Shown: piece after piece, positions 9,781 to 18,346 of the stretch
How positions within the stretch are numbered: position 1 is the stretch's first letter
Layout of the letters: the number at the start of each line of letters is the position of its first letter
DNA from: Alphaproteobacteria bacterium
GTDB taxonomy: Bacteria; Pseudomonadota; Alphaproteobacteria; Rickettsiales; JABSSG01
Assembly (NCBI GenBank): GCA_030426905.1
Contig: JAUHXQ010000005.1
Location: 19,116 to 83,115 of the forward strand
Length of the DNA: 64,000 bases
Reading direction: 5' to 3'
The notes under the pieces: model-generated
The model's input: the letters and a program-made list of their open reading frames with translations, nothing else
Database searches by the model: none
Told to the model about the DNA's origin: nothing
Program-made: the position numbers and the translations under genes

Positions 9781-10023
9781 ATGTTAGATAAATTATCGAG
9801 ATTGGATAGAAAGTGGATGGTGCTATTAGCGCTTATAATAACTGTTACGGCAGATAATATTTACATTAGATCTTATTTCAGATTTGAGAATTTTAAAGAA
9901 GGATATAAAACAGAAAAATATTTAAAAAAGCATTTTCCTAAAAATACAGATGCAAAGATTTTACTAGAAACTTTAAAAAACGCTGGAGCAGTATGTTTTA
10001 AAGTAAAAGAGAAAGCGGACTAG
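9781..10023 (+). CDS. Small membrane protein of the conjugation operon
   Basis: An 80-residue protein with one membrane helix at about residues 12-30 (WMVLLALIITVTADN) and a Lys-rich C-terminal tail. It returns to the plus strand after the convergent membrane gene. No domain recognised. It could be a minor channel or entry-related component, but the support is position only. Confidence 0.5.
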   Translation: MLDKLSRLDRKWMVLLALIITVTADNIYIRSYFRFENFKEGYKTEKYLKKHFPKNTDAKILLETLKNAGAVCFKVKEKAD

Positions 10024-10037
10024 GTAATATTCAGAAA

Positions 10038-10190
10038 ATGAATTTTTCTAGCTTAAAAAATCAAAATTTGAATTTAAATAACTCTGATTGTAAAAAAATA
10101 GAAAATCACTATAACAAAAACCAAGAGCTTCAGAACGTGCTGGGCAAAGAATATTGCAAACTATACAGAACAAGGAGGAATAATGACTGA
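10038..10190 (+). CDS. Possible 50-residue peptide upstream of the RHH gene
   Basis: A short Asn/Lys-rich frame from ATG at 10038 that ends at 10190, overlapping the start of the next gene by eight bases. The strong AGGAGG site of that next gene lies inside it, so translation could be coupled. No motif is visible, its own ribosome binding site is weak, and it may be a chance frame in A+T-rich DNA. Confidence 0.25.
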   Translation: MNFSSLKNQNLNLNNSDCKKIENHYNKNQELQNVLGKEYCKLYRTRRNND

Positions 10191-10527
10191 AAGAATATCG
10201 TTAAGGTTAGAAAAAAAACACAAAACTATTCTTAACTCGATAGCTAAAAAACAAGGTATGACGGTGACTGACTACATTAAGTATAAACTATTTGATCAAA
10301 ACTTAGATTTGACAGATCAGGAATATATATATTGCTGTCCTAATGGTGAACGGTACAATTATTCAATTGCTGGATTTTCTATGTTAAACTACTTATTAAT
10401 AGAGTCTTTAGTACAAAAAATTTATGGAGATGAGAGTATAAAAATCATTAACTCTTGTATAGAAGAAAGTAAGGAGAAGTTGATAACAAACTATGGGTAT
10501 AAGAAAATAAAAGTCAAAAATGAGTAA
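10183..10527 (+). CDS. Ribbon-helix-helix protein, likely relaxosome accessory factor
   Basis: A 114-residue protein whose first 45 residues look like a ribbon-helix-helix DNA-binding fold: strand ERISLRLEKKHK, helix ILNSIAKKQGMT, turn and helix VTDYIKYKLF. The C-terminal part is helical and unassigned. It has a near-perfect ribosome binding site (AGGAGG, five bases before ATG) and overlaps the coupling-protein gene by eight bases. Position just before traD and the relaxase is typical of small proteins such as TraY or TrwA that bind the transfer origin and help the relaxase; a transcriptional repressor of the operon is the alternative. Confidence 0.65.
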   Translation: MTERISLRLEKKHKTILNSIAKKQGMTVTDYIKYKLFDQNLDLTDQEYIYCCPNGERYNYSIAGFSMLNYLLIESLVQKIYGDESIKIINSCIEESKEKLITNYGYKKIKVKNE

Positions 10528-12406
10528 TTTTCTTCGAGGTGGCCAAATTACTGCCCATAAATTTAGGATGATATTTCAGGTTATACGCATTATGTGCCGT
10601 ATAACGCTTTGTATCATGGCTATAACGATATTTCTTACTTTTAAAAACAATATAGCTTCTTATCAGTGGCGCATTATTCCAGCTATTTTATCTAAGTATA
10701 CATTCGAAGATTTAAACCCTAATAAAATAGTAACCTACAAAAATAAATGGGGAGTGGAGGTGCAAGACAGAGCTAAAAATTTGGCCCGGAATAAAGATGT
10801 AATATATGCTGAAAAGCAATTTATATTTGTATTAATGTTAGCTATAAAAAGGCTTGCCTGGGTTATTATTCTAAGCTTTAGTTTTGCAATGATTTATTTT
10901 TGGATTAAAGGAAAATCCTTGCGAGAAAATAAAGAAATTAGAGGAAGCTTTCTTATAAAAGAATATGATCTTAAAAAGCAAATAAAGAGGTACAATAATA
11001 AATTTAAAGGGTTATATCAATACGTTTTAGCAGGCGTACCTTATGTTGCTACAGGGAAAGGAAAAAACTATACCCCAGGAGAACAAGCACATACTCTGAT
11101 TTTAGGAGCTACTGGCTCTGGTAAAACAAAGGTAATTCAAGACTTGGTATGTCAGATAAACAAACGTGGTGAAAAGGCAATTATTGTTGATATAAAGGGT
11201 GATTTTATAAAGCATTTTTATAATAAGTCTCGTGGTGATATAATTTTAAATCCTTTAGATGTAAGAGGAGCTAACTGGAGTTTTTTTCAAGAAACAGATA
11301 CATTAAAAGGTTTTGATACAATAGCAAAAACTTTGATTCCTTATACCCCGGGAGATCCATTTTGGGCTAATGCTGCTAGGGTAGTCTTCAGCGAACTTGC
11401 TAGCATATATAGTGATCCAAATTTATCTATAGCTGAGTTCTCAAAAAAAGTACTTAGTCTTAAACTAGCAGATTTAGAGAAAATGCTAAAAAGCACAAGA
11501 GCTAATCACTTAGTAAATCAAAAAGCAGATAAAACGGTTATTTGTATCATGATGATGCTCTCTGTGCATTTAGCTCCATTTAAATTATATTATAAAACAA
11601 ATGATATTTTTTCTATTCAAGACTGGATTAATTCAGATCAAAATAATTTTCTATTTATAGCAACATCACCTGATGTTAAAGGAAGCTTAAATCCTTTAGT
11701 ACAGATGCAAATAGATATAGCTATTAATGCTTTATGCTCTTCAAAAAACTCTACACAACGTCAAATATGGTTTATACTAGATGAGCTTGCATATTTTGAT
11801 AGCGGCATTCCCACTTTAAAGGATGGACTAACAACATCAAGATCTTTTGGCGGGGCATTTGTTTTAGGAGTACAGGATTTATCTTCGTTGAATAAGGTAT
11901 ATGGACATGACCTTGCAAGAGTTATAGCAAATAACTGTCGCACTAAACTTATCATGAATGTAGACGATAGCTATACAGCTAAGTGGTGTTCTGATTTATT
12001 TGGAGAAGGAGAAGTAGAAGAATGGCAAGAAGGATTATCTTATGGAGCTCATGAAATGCGTGATGGCATTAGCTCAAGCAAAACTAATCAAATCAAACGA
12101 ACTATATTACCATCTCAATTCTCACAGCTTAAGACTGGTGCGGGTTACATGAAAATGCCATTTTTTCATCCTGCATTGATAAAGTTTAAGGAATTTAATA
12201 TTGATATTCAAAATGACTTTTTTATTGAGAACAAGAGTTTAAAAGTTCTTCTTGAAAAAGAAATGAAAGAAGCACAAAAAAACCGAATTAAGCTTGAGAA
12301 AGAGATGGGTGTGCCTTCCGAAAAAATTACTACAGGGAAAGAGTTATCAAGTCAAATTGCATTGGAAGACAAAAATCAAACATTTAAATCAGAGCCAACA
12401 TTCTAA
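10520..12406 (+). CDS. traD: TraD/VirD4-type coupling ATPase
   Basis: A 628-residue type IV coupling protein that brings the relaxase-bound DNA to the secretion channel. Two N-terminal membrane segments (about residues 23-41 and 110-130) precede the ATPase domain. Walker A is LGATGSGKTKVIQDL near residue 195 and Walker B is IWFILDELAYF near 415, followed by the conserved GVQDLSSL sensor region. Domain arrangement and length match TraD/TrwB. The stop codon overlaps the ATG of the relaxase gene (TAATG), so both are translated together. A charged C-terminal tail may serve for substrate selection. Confidence 0.92.
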   Translation: MSNFLRGGQITAHKFRMIFQVIRIMCRITLCIMAITIFLTFKNNIASYQWRIIPAILSKYTFEDLNPNKIVTYKNKWGVEVQDRAKNLARNKDVIYAEKQFIFVLMLAIKRLAWVIILSFSFAMIYFWIKGKSLRENKEIRGSFLIKEYDLKKQIKRYNNKFKGLYQYVLAGVPYVATGKGKNYTPGEQAHTLILGATGSGKTKVIQDLVCQINKRGEKAIIVDIKGDFIKHFYNKSRGDIILNPLDVRGANWSFFQETDTLKGFDTIAKTLIPYTPGDPFWANAARVVFSELASIYSDPNLSIAEFSKKVLSLKLADLEKMLKSTRANHLVNQKADKTVICIMMMLSVHLAPFKLYYKTNDIFSIQDWINSDQNNFLFIATSPDVKGSLNPLVQMQIDIAINALCSSKNSTQRQIWFILDELAYFDSGIPTLKDGLTTSRSFGGAFVLGVQDLSSLNKVYGHDLARVIANNCRTKLIMNVDDSYTAKWCSDLFGEGEVEEWQEGLSYGAHEMRDGISSSKTNQIKRTILPSQFSQLKTGAGYMKMPFFHPALIKFKEFNIDIQNDFFIENKSLKVLLEKEMKEAQKNRIKLEKEMGVPSEKITTGKELSSQIALEDKNQTFKSEPTF

Positions 12407-15174
12407 TGTTAAGTACGAAAGTATTCTCATCAAGCTCAAGTGCTCAAAAATATTATAGTCACGCTGATTATTATGGTAGTGAGGTAGAAGGCATATGGTT
12501 TGGTAGAGGTACTAAAGATTTAAATGTATCAGGTAACTTTATAGTAAAAGATTGTCAAAAGTTTAAAGATATACTAGACGGTAAGATGCCTAATGGTAAA
12601 ATCCTGGGAAATGTAGATACCAACGGCGAAGTTATACATAGACCAGGCATAGATTTAACATTCTCTAGTCCTAAGAGTTTTTCAATTCAAATGCATGTAA
12701 TTGCTAATGACAAAGAAAAAGCAAAGCTGGAAGATGCTAGAATGAGAGCACTACAAGCAACATTATCTTACATAGAGAAAAGTGGTATCATCTATACCAG
12801 GAAAGGTGCACAAGGTAAAATTAGAGAACCAGTGCATAAGCTCACTTATGCTTTGTTTGTACATACCACTAATAGAAAATTGGAGCCTCAAGATCATGTT
12901 CATTGTTTTTTGGCTAACGCTACAAAATGCAATGATGGTAAATATAGAACCATAGCTTGGGATAATTTAATGAAAAGTAGAGAAGGTTTTCCGAACATGA
13001 TAAAATATTTTGGACAGATATATAGAAATGAACTATTGAGAGAAGTTGAAAAATTAGGCTATAAAACTGATGTAATTCGTTTATCTGATGGCAGTACCTC
13101 TTTTGAATTACAAAATATACCTCAGAAATTAATTGATACATTTTCTACAAGAAGAAAAGAGCTAGTTGAATTGTTTAAATACTATGGTGTAAAAACAAAA
13201 GAAGGAAAAGACAGTATCGTAATTAATTCTAGGCAAGCCAAGCAATCTGTATCTGAAGCAAAGCTAAAAGAAATGTGGCATGATTTACTTGAGAATACAT
13301 TAAAAAAATCTCGATTGAAGAGTCTAATCGCAAACAAAACAAAAACATTTTTGGAAAAAACTATTTTTCAATCGAATTTTAAAGATCAAGGAACGAATGA
13401 ACTTACAAAAGAAATGCTTGTTAGCTTAGCTCTGAGTAATGTTACTTATCATAATTCCATATTTTCTAAGGAGCAGCTAATTGGTGAAGCTGTAAAATTA
13501 GATTTAGGTAAATTCACAGCTATAGAGGTAAGTGATACAGTTGATAATTTTTTAAAAAATAAATTTATTGTTCCCTCTGATAAGAATAATGGGCTTTATA
13601 CATCAAAAGATTTGCTTGAGAAAGAAGAGTATATTATTAAATTTGGAAGACAAGGTATCAATAAAACAGCTTCTATAATAAAGCCACACAATTTCAATAA
13701 AAGAATTAGAGCTTACCAAAGTAATAAAGATTTTACTTTAAATAAACAACAAACGAGAGCAATTAAACATGTACTTACTTCTAAAGACAAGATTACAGCC
13801 ATAGAGGGATTACCTGGCGTAGGTAAGTCTACGGTATTAGATGCAGTAAGAGAAATATCTGCCAAAAAAGTAATGCTTTTGGGTACTGCTCCTACTGCAA
13901 GTGCTGCAAAAACTCTTGAACAATCAGCAAAAATAGAGAGTCGTACTCTTCATTCATTTATAGGTAAGTACCAAGGATATCTTGCAGGAAGAGGGACAAA
14001 AGAAAGTTTGTTAAGAACACGGAACGAATATAATAAATCTATAATGTTTGTTGACGAATCATCTCTTGTTGCAACTAGACAAATGTATGATTTAGTCAAG
14101 TTATCAGAAATACTTAAATTTAGAATTGTTTTAGTAGGAGACACAAAACAGCTAGGAGCAGTAGAAGCAGGTAAACCCTTCGATCAATTATTAGGTGTTA
14201 TCAACTCAGTAAAACTGAGTAAAGTTATAAGGCAAGAAAAGCAATCGCATATAGAAGCAATAGAAAAAGCTGCTAACGACAAGATACCGGAATCCTTCTC
14301 TATACATAAAGAAAATATTGTGGATCATAATGATTTTATATCTAAATCAATTTCTAAATACTTATCTTTGACTAGCATGGAACAAGAAAAAACTATTCTA
14401 GTTGCCCCCAAAAGGCAGAATAGAGATGATATAAATAGAGAAATTGTCCGCGCACTCTATGAAAAAGGAAAACTTAGTGATAAATCACAAGATATTAATA
14501 TTTTAAAGACAGTAGACTTAAAGAAAGGAGATTATAATTTTGTAAAATCATATCAAGCTGGAGACGTAGTTAGGTTTTATAAAGACTATAAAACAGCAGG
14601 TATCAAGAGCGGCGAAGACCTAACGATACATAAAACTAATCAAACTTCAAACGTATTGATATTTAAAAAAGGGCTTAAGACGATAAGATTTCAGTTAAAA
14701 TATGACGTTGATTATGAAGGAAAACTAGAAGTATTTCAAAAGGATATTTTAAATATTAGAGAAGGAGTGAAACTACGTATTACAAAAAATGATTATGAAA
14801 AAAATCTTATTAACTCAGATACCGTGTATGTAAACAAAATAAATAAACTCAATAATACAGTTACTTTACAAGTTGCAAATCGATTAGAAACGAAAAAATT
14901 TGAAGACTTGAAGCATATTGACTATGGGTATTGTATTACAGTGCATTCTTCACAAGGTAAAACTACTGACAAATTAATAGCAGCAGTAGGTTTTCATAGC
15001 AAATTAAATAATCAAAAGTTATGGTTAGTGTTTATATCTAGACATAAATTTGATTTACATATATACATGGAAAACGTAGCTAAAATTCAAGATAGCATAA
15101 AAAGTAATAAAGGTATTAAATCATCTGCTTTAGATGTAAGATCACAAACACAAGAAAAGCAAGCAGCTTTGTAA
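12406..15174 (+). CDS. traI: TraI-like MobF relaxase-helicase
   Basis: A 922-residue bifunctional enzyme that nicks the transfer origin and unwinds the strand. The N-terminal TrwC-type relaxase domain starts at residue 1 with candidate catalytic tyrosines in QKYYSHADYY, the RPGIDLTFSSPKSFSI motif and the metal-binding HVHCF site (residues about 160-170). A RecD-like helicase follows: Walker A EGLPGVGKST near residue 468, Walker B MFVDESSLV near 547 and motif ITVHSSQGKTTDKL near 845. It is shorter than F TraI (1756 residues), lacking the second helicase copy and long C-terminus, and closer in size to TrwC. It ends the conjugation operon. Confidence 0.9.
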   Translation: MLSTKVFSSSSSAQKYYSHADYYGSEVEGIWFGRGTKDLNVSGNFIVKDCQKFKDILDGKMPNGKILGNVDTNGEVIHRPGIDLTFSSPKSFSIQMHVIANDKEKAKLEDARMRALQATLSYIEKSGIIYTRKGAQGKIREPVHKLTYALFVHTTNRKLEPQDHVHCFLANATKCNDGKYRTIAWDNLMKSREGFPNMIKYFGQIYRNELLREVEKLGYKTDVIRLSDGSTSFELQNIPQKLIDTFSTRRKELVELFKYYGVKTKEGKDSIVINSRQAKQSVSEAKLKEMWHDLLENTLKKSRLKSLIANKTKTFLEKTIFQSNFKDQGTNELTKEMLVSLALSNVTYHNSIFSKEQLIGEAVKLDLGKFTAIEVSDTVDNFLKNKFIVPSDKNNGLYTSKDLLEKEEYIIKFGRQGINKTASIIKPHNFNKRIRAYQSNKDFTLNKQQTRAIKHVLTSKDKITAIEGLPGVGKSTVLDAVREISAKKVMLLGTAPTASAAKTLEQSAKIESRTLHSFIGKYQGYLAGRGTKESLLRTRNEYNKSIMFVDESSLVATRQMYDLVKLSEILKFRIVLVGDTKQLGAVEAGKPFDQLLGVINSVKLSKVIRQEKQSHIEAIEKAANDKIPESFSIHKENIVDHNDFISKSISKYLSLTSMEQEKTILVAPKRQNRDDINREIVRALYEKGKLSDKSQDINILKTVDLKKGDYNFVKSYQAGDVVRFYKDYKTAGIKSGEDLTIHKTNQTSNVLIFKKGLKTIRFQLKYDVDYEGKLEVFQKDILNIREGVKLRITKNDYEKNLINSDTVYVNKINKLNNTVTLQVANRLETKKFEDLKHIDYGYCITVHSSQGKTTDKLIAAVGFHSKLNNQKLWLVFISRHKFDLHIYMENVAKIQDSIKSNKGIKSSALDVRSQTQEKQAAL

Positions 15175-15370
15175 AGAAGGTTAGGTCTCAAGCCGTTAAT
15201 AAGGAGCTTGTGATCTTTATCGGGACTGGGTTCGAAGGTGTATAAGGTATCACTCTAACTTCATATGCTGCAATTTATATTTTATAAAGCGCTGTTCTAG
15301 TATCAATCCTAATATAAAAGAGACAAATGGCACCAGTAAATGCTATAATCAAATAATATAGAGAGGAAAA

Positions 15371-15862
15371 ATGTTCTTTAGAATATACGTGTTATTAATT
15401 TTAGCATCGTTCATAACGTTATTTACTAAATGTTGGATTGTTGGTGCTGGCGGCATATTTTTTACATGTATTTTATGGCCGATTTCAATATCACAAAAAT
15501 ATAAAGCATGGAAGATAAGTGGTAATCACCTAGATAAGACTTTATGTTTTGGTATTAAAAGTATGCGACTGCAAACGCAACATTTCAAAATTATTGATTT
15601 TGTATTTACAAAAAATTCATTTTGGAATAGCTCTCTAAAAAGGTGGTCAATTATTACTGATGACAGGCATGTTAGATACAATTATAACGGTGTATCTTTG
15701 TCGAGAAAGCATGGTTATAGCACTGATACTTCTTATAATATTTCAGAGTGTACTCACAGCTATGATCATACGATGCAAAGTCTGAATAGAGAATATACTT
15801 GTAACCCATCTTTTAGTCATCTGGACCACAACATCTATAATAACTCCAGAAGAGATTATTAG
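15371..15862 (+). CDS. Small membrane protein, function unknown
   Basis: A 163-residue protein with two N-terminal membrane segments (about residues 4-20 and 22-42), followed by a hydrophilic part rich in His, Ser and Tyr. The ribosome binding site GAGG lies just upstream. It sits about 200 bases after the relaxase gene and may or may not belong to the element. No family recognised. Confidence 0.5.
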   Translation: MFFRIYVLLILASFITLFTKCWIVGAGGIFFTCILWPISISQKYKAWKISGNHLDKTLCFGIKSMRLQTQHFKIIDFVFTKNSFWNSSLKRWSIITDDRHVRYNYNGVSLSRKHGYSTDTSYNISECTHSYDHTMQSLNREYTCNPSFSHLDHNIYNNSRRDY

Positions 15863-15876
15863 AAAAAAATGACAAT

Positions 15877-16026
15877 TATGTACATCTAGAGGAGTACATT
15901 AAAAATCCATCTATTTACTGATGTTTTAGAGTAATTGTACGCCTCGTGATGTACAATGTTATTTCAGTTGTACGTTTTTGTATGTCACCTCTTAATGCTT
16001 TGTAAACTAGGAATTTTTGTACAAAC
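15877..16026. repeat. Cluster of GTAC-centred motifs
   Basis: Five or six related sites occur in 150 bases: TATGTACAT, GAGTACAT, TTGTACGCC, GATGTACAA, GTTGTACG and TTTGTACAAAC. The pair TTGTAC and GTACAA at 15935-15955 forms an inverted repeat with a 10-base centre. The array resembles operator or iteron-type binding sites. Confidence 0.45.
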
Positions 16027-16047
16027 AAAAGTAGTGCGTATGGTGTG

Positions 16048-16071
16048 GTAGCGGATATAGATATCCGCTAC
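16048..16071. repeat. Perfect 11-bp inverted repeat with 2-bp centre
   Basis: GTAGCGGATAT is followed, after AG, by its exact reverse complement. It is more G+C-rich than its surroundings and is not followed by a T run, so a binding site or nicking-site hairpin is more likely than a terminator. Confidence 0.6.
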
Positions 16072-16821
16072 TTGCTGCAGCTATGCTGTAGCATTATTTA
16101 TTCTTAGGGGTTTGTGTGATATGTGCTTATATAAAAAAATAAATTTCTATAGCCAACTTACTTTCGGCGTTTGAGATGGGGAAAGCTACAAAATATTTAT
16201 TTAGTTGTTTAGCTGATATGGTTAAAATTATATGAGTCTTTATAGCTGTTACAGTGTGGTAGAGTTTTAAAAAATTCTTCTTTAATTAATAGTAAATTGT
16301 TGGTTGGTGCTGTGGAATTGTGGTAAAAGCGAGTGTGTGGGTAAAACTGTTTGTAAACTTGTAAAGCAAGTTTTCAACATTTTTATCCATGCATTACGAG
16401 CTGGCTTTTGCGTAGCAAAATTTCCACAAATCCATCGGCACTATTAAATAACAGTGGGAAACGTACAACTGCTTATTGTTCTTTTGAGAAAGTCTTAAAA
16501 GATAGTATGATTTTATGAACTTTTTAATGATTTTGCCTGAAGTCAGCGTGTATTAGAAATTACTTGTCTTTTAACATCTATTTTTTATTGTAATAATACC
16601 TCTAAAACCCCCTGGTTTTGTTGATATTTTTAGCGGTTTTTATTGTAAAAACAGGTCGTAAATGCTATTATAAAAATAGCTAAATAAGACAAAAATAGAG
16701 TCAAGTTTGGCTAGAAAAGAAGTGATGCTAGATAGCTAACACCACTCACGCGCAGAGTAGGATTATATCTTTCCCAGTGTTGGTTATCAAGTTATTTTAT
16801 TAAATCTATTAAAGGTGTTTT

Positions 16822-17184
16822 ATGTATAATCTAAACAATTCTCAATTACTTAACAAATCTAGAAATTATGGTGTGACTATACTAGTTTCTGGAGTACTGC
16901 TAAAACTAAAAAATTGCATTAAAATACAAAAAAAGACAAAGAATACAGAGATAGCAGAGTTACTAAGGAAATATTGTAAGCACTATCCATTCAAACCCTT
17001 ATCAGAGCTTACTGAATTTAAAAAATTAGGAAAGTGGGATGATGTACAGGAATCTATCATTAAGTACGCATTTAATGATTATAGAATGAAAGGCAGTTAT
17101 ATATGGAATTATTATATGATAGATTTATTTGCTGAATATGCGCATATAGAACGGTGGTGTAAGTGTTACAGCTTGATTTCATAA
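16822..17184 (+). CDS. Hypothetical protein
   Basis: A 120-residue Lys/Tyr-rich protein with an AAAGGTG ribosome binding site before its ATG. One weakly hydrophobic stretch (VTILVSGVLLKL) lies at residues 18-29; the rest is polar and helical, with several Trp and Tyr residues at the end. I do not recognise a family. It lies between a non-coding region and a transposon end and could be a remnant of a longer gene. Confidence 0.4.
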   Translation: MYNLNNSQLLNKSRNYGVTILVSGVLLKLKNCIKIQKKTKNTEIAELLRKYCKHYPFKPLSELTEFKKLGKWDDVQESIIKYAFNDYRMKGSYIWNYYMIDLFAEYAHIERWCKCYSLIS

Positions 17185-17340
17185 AAGCATGGGCTTGCAC
17201 TTATAAATTTTTTCGGACCTAAAATAATGATTTTATAATTTAATATGGGCTCACATTAAATGATTCTATAAAGCTATGGGCTCATATTTTGAATATTTGG
17301 ATCCACATTAAATGATTTTATAATTCAGCATGTCGATAAC
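17185..17340. repeat. Imperfect repeats next to the TniB gene
   Basis: Copies of a unit resembling TGATTyTATAA followed by ATGGGCTCAyATT occur with the ATGGGC core at about 17189, 17245 and 17276, and a last partial TGATTTTATAATTCAGCATG at 17313-17332. Serial transposase-binding repeats are usual at ends of Tn7/Tn5053-like elements, which would fit the adjacent genes, but no matching far end was found. Confidence 0.4.
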
Positions 17341-17365
17341 TTCTCTGTTGTGATTTGTTACTATC

Positions 17366-18346
17366 TTAAGCTTCAAGCACAATACCTACTGATTGAATGG
17401 ATTTTATAAATTCATTCCTCTTAGAGGTTGTAGCCTTTCCATCTAGAAAATCTCTGGTTTCTTTAGGTGTTGCTCCTAGTAATTCACAAATGGAAGTAAA
17501 ATGATAACCACTTCTTGCAAGCAATGCTCTAAGAGAATTCAAATCTGGAAGTAAGACTTGCTCTACGATGTCATAGGTTACTGATTTTTCACCAACAATA
17601 TATGCTTGCTCTATAGCTTTTTGTAGATAATGTATGATTTGCAATGGTGTTACTAAACGTTCAGATAATAATTTAGATGCTTCCTTTGTAATGACTTGCT
17701 CTTGCTTTACTTCTTTCTTAAGGCATTTCTTAAATAACCATTCTATATAATGTTCTTTATTACCAATGATATTATCAATTTCAAAAAACTTAGTTCTAGC
17801 ACTTATTTCTTCCATATCACTTTTCAGTAGGCTATTTCTTAGTTTTGGATGTCCAGCTAATACTATTGATAAACTATTACCACTAAATCCTAGTATTTCA
17901 ATTACACGCTTAAGTGATGTAAGAGTGGATCCATGAATATCATGTGCTTCATCTATAAATAAAGCTACTGATTTTTTGTGCTTATTGATTAACTCAATTA
18001 ATCTACGTTCTCTTTTTTCTCCTTGAGTTGGTATTTTAAAATTCTTATCACTTCTAGTAAGATCATAAAATAAAGCTAAATATAATGTATTAATGTTTAA
18101 TTTTTTTCTTTCTGTAGATAAAGATCTTGAGACTATAATCTTATTTTCTGATTCTAAATCATATTGTATGCGATGTAGTAAGGTTGTTTTACCAGACCCA
18201 ACCATTCCTGTTAAAGCAAATATTCCTCCATGACAAATCTGATGCTTAAAATTTTCATATAATTTATTGTATGATGCAGTTTTATAATACCCAGCTTTAG
18301 TAAAGTTCTTTTCTATATTAAAAAATTTCATTGCATCTATATACAT
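17366..18346 (-). CDS. tniB: TniB/TnsC/ExeA-like transposition ATPase
   Basis: A 326-residue AAA+ ATPase that would activate the neighbouring DDE transposase and select targets. Walker A is LTGMVGSGKTTLLHRI near residue 45 and Walker B is VALFIDEAHDIH near 135, followed by a sensor SIVLAGHPKLR. The C-terminal 90 residues may bind DNA. The first codons overlap the end of the transposase gene by ten bases, so both are one operon in the order resolvase, transposase, ATPase. The family includes TniB of Tn5053, MuB-like and ExeA-like proteins, and the sequence alone does not separate them. Confidence 0.8.
   Translation of the reverse strand: MYIDAMKFFNIEKNFTKAGYYKTASYNKLYENFKHQICHGGIFALTGMVGSGKTTLLHRIQYDLESENKIIVSRSLSTERKKLNINTLYLALFYDLTRSDKNFKIPTQGEKRERRLIELINKHKKSVALFIDEAHDIHGSTLTSLKRVIEILGFSGNSLSIVLAGHPKLRNSLLKSDMEEISARTKFFEIDNIIGNKEHYIEWLFKKCLKKEVKQEQVITKEASKLLSERLVTPLQIIHYLQKAIEQAYIVGEKSVTYDIVEQVLLPDLNSLRALLARSGYHFTSICELLGATPKETRDFLDGKATTSKRNEFIKSIQSVGIVLEA

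Larger units (their letters stand above)
15863..16821 (+). other. Repeat-rich non-coding region beyond the conjugation genes
   Basis: About 960 bases with no convincing gene on either strand. It holds a cluster of TTGTAC/GTACAA-type motifs (15877-16026), a perfect 24-base palindrome (16048-16071), two copies of TTTTTATTGTAA (near 16577 and 16637) and AAAACC/GGTTTT half-sites near 16605. Sequences resembling relaxed DnaA boxes occur near 16380-16430, but none matches the consensus exactly. Placed within 1 kb of the relaxase gene, it is a plausible location for a transfer or replication origin; this is not shown by the sequence alone. Confidence 0.5.

Noticed and set aside
9260..9787. Plus-strand 175-codon frame between traG and traD
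   Set aside because: It is the antisense of the minus-strand four-helix membrane protein and has no domain or convincing start of its own.
15181..15260. tRNA-like sequence around GGGTTCGAAGG
   Set aside because: The T-loop-like string is not flanked by complementary stem bases, and no acceptor or anticodon arm can be drawn.
16380..16450. DnaA-box-like strings near TTTTTATCCATG and TTTCCACAAA
   Set aside because: Each differs from the consensus at two or more positions, which is expected by chance in A+T-rich DNA.
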